A stretch of DNA of 11,978 nt from an uncultured Corynebacterium sp. (GTDB taxonomy: Bacteria; Actinomycetota; Actinomycetes; Mycobacteriales; Mycobacteriaceae): assembly GCA_915275065.1 (NCBI GenBank), contig CAJZGD010000056.1, positions 1 to 11,978 on the forward strand. The letters are read 5' to 3'. Both the position numbers and the translations under genes were made by a program. The notes under the pieces were generated by a model. That model had not been told where the DNA came from, searched no databases, and worked only from the letters and a program-made list of their open reading frames with translations. Below, in pieces: positions 7,417 through 11,978 of the stretch. Within the stretch, counting starts at the first letter, position 1, and each line of letters opens with the position of its first letter.

Positions 7417-8358
7417 CTAGAAGCCGGGGCTGTCAGTGCTGGCGATGAGGGTGAACAGGACCGCCATGCGCACATGCACCCCATTGGATACCTGCTGCAA
7501 CACTGCCGTGCGGGGGGCGTCGGCGACCGCGTAGTTGATTTCCATGCCGCGCAACATGGGGCCGGGGTGCATGATGATTGCGGAGTCTTTCAACCGGGAC
7601 TCGCGTTCCTTGCTCATGCCATACAGGGTCGCGTATTCCCGGTGGGAGGGAAAGAATCCGCCCTGCATGCGTTCCTGCTGGACCCGCAGCATCATCACCA
7701 CATCGGCGTCGGCGATCTCGGAATCCATGGTGTAGCTGACCCGGACCGGCCAGTTTTCCACCCCGGTGGGCATGAGGGTGGGTGGGGCCACCAGCACCAC
7801 TTCGGCGCCTAAGGTGCTGAGCAGATCCACGTTGGAGCGCACCACCCGCGAATGCAGGCAGTCCCCCACGATCACGATTTTTTTGCCGGAAATCTCCCCG
7901 ATGCGTTGCCGCATGGTGACCGCGTCAAGGAGCGCCTGGGTGGGGTGCTGGTGGGCGCCGTCACCGGCGTTAATCACTGACGGCCCGTTTCCGCCTGGCG
8001 CCACCCACTGCGCCAACTGTTGGGCGGCCCCGGAGGAGGAGTGGCGGATGATCAGGGCGTCCGCCCCGATGGCGCTAAGAGTGAGCCCGGTGTCCTGAAG
8101 GGATTCACCCTTGCGCACCGAGGATGAGGATGCGGAAATATTAATCACATCCGCGCTCATCCATTTTCCGGCGGTCTCAAACGAGGAGCGGGTGCGGGTG
8201 GAGTTTTCGTAGAAGAGGGTGAAAATGGTGCGGCCGCGCAGGGTGGGGAGTTTTTTCAGCTCCCGGCCTTCCAAGGCTTCGCGGAACCGGTCAGCCTCGT
8301 CCATTAACCCGATGATGTCGTCTTTGCCCAGGTCGCCGATACTAAGTAGGTGTTTCAT
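7417..8358 (-). CDS. pyrB: Aspartate carbamoyltransferase catalytic subunit
   Basis: PyrB condenses carbamoyl phosphate with aspartate, the committed pyrimidine step. The protein is 313 residues, close to the usual 300-315. It shows the carbamoyl-phosphate loop STRTR (53-57) in FYENSTRTRSSFE, the SVRKGES loop (80-86) that reaches into the neighbouring active site, RHSS (105-108), HQHPTQ (136-141) and HPGPMLRG near the C-terminus. No pyrI regulatory-subunit gene is present, consistent with an unregulated trimer. The start is the ATG at 8358, with AGGAAAG 7 nt upstream that overlaps the pyrR stop. An open frame continues 37 codons further upstream inside pyrR but has no ribosome site and is not family-like. 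The gap from pyrR is 13 nt. Assignment is secure. Confidence 0.97.
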   Translation of the reverse strand: MKHLLSIGDLGKDDIIGLMDEADRFREALEGRELKKLPTLRGRTIFTLFYENSTRTRSSFETAGKWMSADVINISASSSSVRKGESLQDTGLTLSAIGADALIIRHSSSGAAQQLAQWVAPGGNGPSVINAGDGAHQHPTQALLDAVTMRQRIGEISGKKIVIVGDCLHSRVVRSNVDLLSTLGAEVVLVAPPTLMPTGVENWPVRVSYTMDSEIADADVVMMLRVQQERMQGGFFPSHREYATLYGMSKERESRLKDSAIIMHPGPMLRGMEINYAVADAPRTAVLQQVSNGVHVRMAVLFTLIASTDSPGF

Positions 8359-8371
8359 GGTTATGCTTTCC

Positions 8372-9001
8372 TCACTGTTCTCCCCCACCGGCAGGCCCAG
8401 CCTGGTGGGATTCCGCCCGGCCTGCCGGGGCGGCTGGTTCCGGGGATCGGGTAAGCAACACACCGTCACGGCCGTCGATGTCCGCTAGCAGCACCGTCAC
8501 GTCCTCGCTTCGGGCGGTGGGGAGGTTTTTGCCCACATAGTCGGCGCGGATGGGGAGCTGCCGGTGCCCCCGGTCAACCAGCACCGCCAGCTGCACCGTG
8601 TCGGGTCGGCCCAGGTCGCGGAGGGCGTCTAAGGCGGCACGGATGGAACGGCCGGAAAACAGCACGTCGTCGACCAGGATGATATTGGTGCCGTCGATCT
8701 TGTCGATGGGAATGTTGGTTTTCTGTAATGCCCGGTGGGGTTTATTGCGCAGGTCATCACGATACAGGGTGATATCGAGGCTGCCCACGGGGACGGTCAC
8801 CCCGGTGAATTGGTGAATTTTTTCCGCCAGTCGGCGTGCTAAGGGTACGCCACCAGAGGGAATACCGAGGAGCAGCAACGGCTGAGCATTGGTGGAGTCG
8901 ACTGCGGTTTTTTCAATAATCTGGTGCGCGATGCGTGCGATGGTGCGCGACACGTCTTCGCTGCTGAGCAGTTCGATGGTGTCGGCGGCTGATTCGCTCA
9001 T
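8372..9001 (-). CDS. pyrR: Bifunctional pyr operon RNA-binding regulator / uracil phosphoribosyltransferase PyrR
   Basis: PyrR binds a leader RNA hairpin when UMP or UTP is plentiful and also has uracil phosphoribosyltransferase activity. The 209-residue protein has the type I PRT fold. Visible markers are RTIARIAHQIIE (19-30), VGSLDITLYRDDL (72-84), the PRPP loop IILVDDVLFSGRS (107-119) and the conserved LVDRGHRQLPIRADYVGKNL (141-160). It resembles Bacillus PyrR closely but adds about 25 residues rich in Ala, Pro and Gly at the C-terminus (185-209). The ATG at 9001 is preceded by a very strong AAAGGAGGTC; the frame is open for 70 more codons upstream, but those codons cross the promoter and hairpin. 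It is the first gene of the operon. In mycobacteria PyrR is known to act by repressing translation, and the leader here fits that mode. Confidence 0.96.
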   Translation of the reverse strand: MSESAADTIELLSSEDVSRTIARIAHQIIEKTAVDSTNAQPLLLLGIPSGGVPLARRLAEKIHQFTGVTVPVGSLDITLYRDDLRNKPHRALQKTNIPIDKIDGTNIILVDDVLFSGRSIRAALDALRDLGRPDTVQLAVLVDRGHRQLPIRADYVGKNLPTARSEDVTVLLADIDGRDGVLLTRSPEPAAPAGRAESHQAGPAGGGEQ

Positions 9002-9004
9002 CGT

Positions 9005-9049
9005 GACCTCCTTTCCCGCCTCACTGTGCGGTCCGTTAAAGGATTGGTC
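9005..9049 (-). promoter_or_regulatory. PyrR-binding RNA hairpin sequestering the pyrR Shine-Dalgarno
   Basis: Read on the minus strand, GACC (9046-9049), a two-A bulge and UCCUUU (9038-9043) form the 5' arm. The 3' arm is AAAGGA (9009-9014) followed by GGUC (9005-9008). These ten 3' bases are the whole pyrR Shine-Dalgarno region. Above lies an internal loop, purine-rich on the 5' side (AACGGA, 9032-9037, against one G at 9015). Then comes an upper stem CCGC (9028-9031) with GCGG (9016-9019), and the loop ACAGUGAG (9020-9027). CAGUGAGGC (9018-9026) fits the core CNGNGAGGY of the Bacillus PyrR binding loop. Lower stem, purine bulge, upper stem and GNGAG loop match the known architecture. PyrR bound here would hold the ribosome site closed. 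Confidence 0.75.
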
Positions 9050-9075
9050 GGTGGTTATGGAGTTATCAGAAAGTG

Positions 9076-9105
9076 ACTTTATCATTGTTTTCACCCAAGT
9101 TTCCA
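9076..9105 (-). promoter_or_regulatory. Candidate pyr operon promoter
   Basis: On the minus strand, TAAAGT (9076-9081) with an upstream TGA forms an extended -10 matching the corynebacterial TANANT pattern. An 18-bp spacer leads to TGGAAA (9100-9105), a four-of-six -35. Transcription would start near 9069, giving a leader of about 68 nt with the PyrR hairpin starting some 20 nt in. The -35 lies inside the 12-bp tandem repeat array. No transcription start is proven. Confidence 0.5.
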
Positions 9106-9139
9106 CTCCCAATTTCACCCCTAACGTCACCCCCGTTTC
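9092..9139. repeat. Four imperfect 12-bp tandem repeats at the pyr promoter
   Basis: Plus-strand units are CACCCAAGTTTC (9092), CACTCCCAATTT (9104), CACCCCTAACGT (9116) and CACCCCCGTTTC (9128). CAC recurs exactly every 12 bases, followed by a C-rich stretch and then a T-rich end. The array covers the candidate -35 of the pyr operon and extends upstream of it. Spacing slightly over one helical turn would suit a protein binding in tandem. I do not recognise the motif. Confidence 0.6.
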
Positions 9140-9414
9140 GGATGTTTTGATACGGTTTTTCGCACCACAAGGGGGTAATTTCTGGTGATAAGCGCCGCTC
9201 ACCTGCTGCAATCATGCCTGTGATTTCTGACCACGAAAACCAGAAAATATGTATCTGTGGGGAACTATCGACTGGGGCTGTTCGTTAATTACAAGTGTGG
9301 ATGCTTTCTGCGCCCACCAGTTGCGTTCTTTTTGCCCGAACTATTATCTACGCAGTTTTTGCGTCGTTGCCACGTCACCACCCCGTTCATCCCCACTACC
9401 ATAAGGATAATTTT
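9140..9414 (+). promoter_or_regulatory. Upstream region of the SRPBCC/epimerase gene, weak promoter candidate
   Basis: This gene-free stretch lies between the pyr control region and the ATG at 9415. The only promoter-like pair I see on the plus strand is TTGCGT (9321-9326) with TATCTA (9345-9350) at 18 bp, or TATTAT (9342-9347) at 15 bp; neither is convincing. TTTCTG (9224-9229) and CAGAAA (9241-9246) make a small inverted repeat. AAGGAT, 6 nt before the ATG, is the ribosome site. I see no small gene or other structure here. Confidence 0.3.
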
Positions 9415-10857
9415 ATGAGCTTAAATACCAGCCATATTGTGCCGGCCCGTCGGGAAGAGGTATGGGCGTGGCATTCCCGGCCTGGTGCGGTGGCGCGGCT
9501 GAGTCCCCCGTTTTTTCCCTTCACCCCGATAACGCAAACCACGGATCTTGCGAAGGGTACTACAGTTTTTGCATTGCCGGCGGGATTAAAGTGGGAGGCC
9601 CGCCATGATTTATCTGGCTATGTCAAGGGGTTCCGTTTTACCGATGTGTGCGTTTCCGCGCCGATTCGGGCGTTAGCCACCTGGCGGCATAGTCATAGTT
9701 TCATGTCGATTGAGGTCAATGGAGTGCCGGCGACGAAAGTCACGGATGAGGTGCATACGCGCCTCCCCCAGTCGTCGCTCGCACCCATGTTCGCCTACCG
9801 ACAGCAGCAGCTCATTCATGACATGTCGGCCATGCTGCGGTTTCGACAGTTCTCGGATAGTCCATTAACCGTGGCGATCACGGGTTCGCGGGGGCTGGTG
9901 GGCCGGGCACTGACCGCCCAGCTGACCACATTGGGGCATAAGGTGATCCAATTGGTGCGCACCACGCCGAAGAAACGACAGCGCCGGTGGGACCCGCAAT
10001 CGCCGGCCGTGGATTTGCTGGCCGGGGTGGATGTGTTGGTGCATTTGGCGGGCGAACCAATCATGGGGCGGTTTACCGAAGCCCATAAGCAGGCATTGTG
10101 GGATTCCCGGGTGGGGCCGACGGCGAAGCTGGCGGAGTTGGTGGCCAAGTCACCGCAGTGTGACACGATGATTTCCGCGTCGGCCATCGGCGTGTATAGC
10201 TTTAACCGGGGGGATGAGATTTTAACAGAGTCATCCGAAGTGGGCGAGGGATTTTTAGCGGAATTATCGCAGGCCTGGGAGGCGGATTGTGAGGCCGCGG
10301 TTTCGGCCGGCAAGCGTGTAGTGAATCTGCGGACCGGCGTGGTCGTGAGCGGCCGGGGTGGCATGCTACCACCGTTGCGCACCTTGTTTTCCACCGGTTT
10401 GGGCGGGCAGTTTCATGACGGCACGGCATGGTTTTCGTGGATTGCCCTGGATGATTTAACGGATATTATCATTACCGCCGCGGTGGATTCTTCCCTGTCC
10501 GGGCCGATTAATGCGGTGTCCCCCAATCCGATTCGTAATAGCACAATGGTGCGCACATTGGGGAAGCAGTTGCATCGCCCGGCGCGGTTTCCGATTCCGA
10601 ATTTGGGGCCGCGGATGCTTATGGGCAGTCAGGGGGCGGAGGAGTTTGTGTTGGCGGATCAGCGCGTATTGCCGGCTACGTTATTGAAGCGGGGGCATGT
10701 GTTCCGGTATCGGCGGTTTGCGGCGGCGGTGGCGCACGAGTTGGGGTATGAGCAGTTGTTTGATGCGCCGGAGGTGGATATTGCCGCGCTGCCGCTGCCG
10801 GAGGTGGAGTCGGCGCCGAGCCGGTGGTGGCGGTTTCCGGGGTTTGGTCGGGACTAG
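9415..10857 (+). CDS. SRPBCC domain fused to TIGR01777-family NAD(P)-dependent epimerase-like protein
   Basis: The 480-residue protein has two parts. Residues 1-145 resemble the SRPBCC (START-like) ligand-binding fold, opening HIVPARREEVWAWHSRPGAV. Residues about 150-450 are an extended short-chain dehydrogenase/reductase of the TIGR01777 (YfcH/SDR39U1-like) type. It has the nucleotide loop AITGSRGLVG (154-163), HLAGEPI (210-216), SASAIGVY (254-261) with the putative catalytic Tyr, RTGVVVSG (306-313), and the family's C-terminal DUF1731-like region with LLKRGHVFRYRRF (423-435). This fusion is common in Actinobacteria. The substrate is unknown; family members are only loosely tied to cell division or nucleotide-sugar-like chemistry. 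The start at 9415 has AAGGAT upstream; the frame opens earlier at 9295 but without a ribosome site or family similarity. It is transcribed away from pyrR and ends 1 nt from the convergent gene's stop. Confidence 0.88.
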   Translation: MSLNTSHIVPARREEVWAWHSRPGAVARLSPPFFPFTPITQTTDLAKGTTVFALPAGLKWEARHDLSGYVKGFRFTDVCVSAPIRALATWRHSHSFMSIEVNGVPATKVTDEVHTRLPQSSLAPMFAYRQQQLIHDMSAMLRFRQFSDSPLTVAITGSRGLVGRALTAQLTTLGHKVIQLVRTTPKKRQRRWDPQSPAVDLLAGVDVLVHLAGEPIMGRFTEAHKQALWDSRVGPTAKLAELVAKSPQCDTMISASAIGVYSFNRGDEILTESSEVGEGFLAELSQAWEADCEAAVSAGKRVVNLRTGVVVSGRGGMLPPLRTLFSTGLGGQFHDGTAWFSWIALDDLTDIIITAAVDSSLSGPINAVSPNPIRNSTMVRTLGKQLHRPARFPIPNLGPRMLMGSQGAEEFVLADQRVLPATLLKRGHVFRYRRFAAAVAHELGYEQLFDAPEVDIAALPLPEVESAPSRWWRFPGFGRD

Positions 10858-10858
10858 G

Positions 10859-11431
10859 TTATGAGGGTGATTGTTCGGTTGGGACGAAGAGGGTGGTTTG
10901 GGCTTCGCGGTTGAGTTGCGGGTCGACGATCGCGAGTGTGGTTTTTATGCCTTCCGGGGTGACGTGGGTGATGGTGATGTTTTTGAGGTCGGCTTCTCTT
11001 ACGTTGATGGCGAGGACGGGGGTGGTGCTGGTTGGGGTGAAGTCGGCGAGTTTTTTGCCGCCTATGGTGCCGAACCAGCGGCCGTCGGTGATGGGGGTGA
11101 GGCTGCCGTCGGTGTTGCGTAGGTAGCTGAAGGCAACCTGGTGGATTGATTCGGGGTCGCCGGTGATTTTGGGGAAGTTAGCGGCGAGGAAATAGGGGGT
11201 GGTTGGGGTGGTTGTTTGGGGTGTTGGCGGGTTGGGGTCGGGGGTTTCGTCGGCGGTGGCGCTGGTGATGGTGTCGATGAGGGTTTGGATGCTGGTGATG
11301 AGGTCGGTTGTTGCTGAGCTTGTCGACGTCGCGGCGTGGGCGGGGGTTGTGGTGGTCATGGCGAGTATGAGGCCCAAGGCGATGGTGGCCGCGAACGTGC
11401 GTATGGGTCGGGGTGGGTTGGGGGTTGGCAT
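10859..11431 (-). CDS. Small secreted protein of unknown function
   Basis: I do not recognise this 190-residue protein. It has a clear Sec signal peptide: a basic start (PRPIR), a hydrophobic core TFAATIALGLILAM (12-25) and a likely cut after AHA (31-33). No lipobox Cys, LPXTG or later membrane segment is visible, so it is probably released or loosely attached. After the cut comes a Ser/Thr-rich, probably amphipathic helix (41-57), a Thr/Pro-rich linker (58-79), and a compact domain (80-185) with beta-rich patches such as VLAINVREADLKNITITHV. It has no Cys. The ATG at 11431 is chosen because an upstream TTG at 11461 has no ribosome site and would spoil the signal peptide; the Shine-Dalgarno for 11431 is weak (GAAAG). 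It is monocistronic, with its own promoter, and convergent with the epimerase gene. A corynebacterial-lineage surface or secreted protein is the best guess. Confidence 0.75.
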   Translation of the reverse strand: MPTPNPPRPIRTFAATIALGLILAMTTTTPAHAATSTSSATTDLITSIQTLIDTITSATADETPDPNPPTPQTTTPTTPYFLAANFPKITGDPESIHQVAFSYLRNTDGSLTPITDGRWFGTIGGKKLADFTPTSTTPVLAINVREADLKNITITHVTPEGIKTTLAIVDPQLNREAQTTLFVPTEQSPS

Positions 11432-11494
11432 CGTCTGGTGCTTTCGTGTTGGCAGGGTCAATTTTCAGATAGGAATCATGAATAACTTATCTCT

Positions 11495-11522
11495 ATTTTA
11501 GTCACATTGGCACCATTCGCAA
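11495..11522 (-). promoter_or_regulatory. Promoter of the small secreted protein gene
   Basis: On the minus strand, TTGCGA (11517-11522) and TAAAAT (11495-11500) are separated by 16 bp. The -10 fits the corynebacterial TANANT consensus and the -35 matches TTGACA at four of six positions. The start would be near 11488, leaving a leader of about 57 nt. The region is AT-rich compared with its surroundings. Confidence 0.6.
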
Positions 11523-11541
11523 CATATGTATCAATTGTTGC
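11519..11541. promoter_or_regulatory. Dyad overlapping the -35 of the secreted protein gene
   Basis: GCAACA (11519-11524) and TGTTGC (11536-11541) are perfect inverted repeats 11 bases apart. The left arm overlaps the -35 element TTGCGA. This placement is typical of an operator for a dimeric regulator. I cannot name the regulator, and the arms do not resemble a DtxR box. Confidence 0.4.
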
Positions 11542-11555
11542 AAGGGAAAAGAGTA

Positions 11556-11590
11556 GAAGACCGGCACGCCCCCACGGCATGCCGGTCTTC
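11556..11590 (-). terminator. Strong hairpin terminator of the rightmost gene
   Basis: GAAGACCGGCA (11556-11566) pairs perfectly with TGCCGGTCTTC (11580-11590), an 11-bp stem with a 13-base loop. On the minus strand it is followed by TACTCTTTTCCC, a moderately U-rich tail; the plus-strand side has no U run. It lies 13 nt beyond the stop at 11604 and upstream of the next promoter, so it most likely ends transcription of the gene entering from the right. Confidence 0.75.
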
Positions 11591-11603
11591 ATCACCACCA
11601 ACA

Positions 11604-11978
<375 letters not shown>

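Noticed and set aside
6006..7448. 480-codon plus-strand open frame opposite pyrC
   Set aside because: It is antisense to a full dihydroorotase with all metal ligands; its Gly/Val/His-rich composition is typical of a shadow frame.
8359..8469. An N-terminally extended PyrB from 8469
   Set aside because: The extra 37 residues lie within pyrR and have no ribosome site; MKHLLSIGDL is the usual start of the family.
9002..9211. A longer PyrR starting up to 70 codons upstream
   Set aside because: The extension is not family-like and is encoded by the tandem repeats, the promoter and the PyrR hairpin; the strong Shine-Dalgarno points to 9001.
9295..9414. An earlier GTG start for the epimerase fusion at 9295
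   Set aside because: It has no ribosome site, and the extra 40 residues are not similar to SRPBCC proteins; AAGGAT supports the ATG at 9415.
11461..11500. A DtxR-type iron box upstream of the secreted gene
   Set aside because: AGATA and TATCT arms exist, but nothing resembles the TTAGGTTAGCCTAACCTAA consensus.

Overview
This window looks like chromosome from a high-GC actinobacterium, most likely Corynebacterium or a close relative. The evidence is the order pyrR-pyrB-pyrC-carA-carB-pyrF followed by the actinobacterial integration host factor gene mihF, the mycobacterial-type (class 2) PyrF, the actinobacterial form of CarA (GICFGNQ nucleophile motif), and an SRPBCC plus TIGR01777 epimerase fusion. 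The genus is inferred; no species-level marker is visible.

Layout, left to right. 1-289 (minus) is mihF, cut by the left edge. 290-540 is a gene-free spacer with a hairpin just past pyrF and nested inverted repeats upstream of mihF. 541-9001 (minus) is one tightly packed pyrimidine operon; its gene gaps are 5 to 61 nt. 9002-9414 is the divergent control region. It holds a candidate pyr promoter, four 12-bp tandem repeats, and an RNA hairpin that pairs the whole pyrR Shine-Dalgarno sequence and carries the PyrR-binding loop consensus. 9415-10857 (plus) is a 480-residue SRPBCC/TIGR01777 NAD(P)-binding protein. It ends one base from the stop of a convergent small secreted protein of unknown function (10859-11431, minus), which has a clear promoter. 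11556-11590 is a strong hairpin terminator for a gene entering from the right. That last gene (minus, partial) is low-complexity, seems to change reading frame, and begins at the edge in a long poly-G tract (poly-C on the plus strand).

How it works together. CarA and CarB make carbamoyl phosphate, PyrB and PyrC convert it to dihydroorotate, and PyrF makes UMP from OMP (pyrD and pyrE are not in the window). PyrR senses UMP or UTP against PRPP and probably represses translation at the leader hairpin. The core operon is well-known biology. The least explained parts are the 12-bp repeats at the pyr promoter, the nested repeats upstream of mihF, the orphan secreted protein with a dyad over its -35 box, and the poly-G tract in the rightmost gene. 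I found no mobile element, CRISPR array, tRNA or rRNA.
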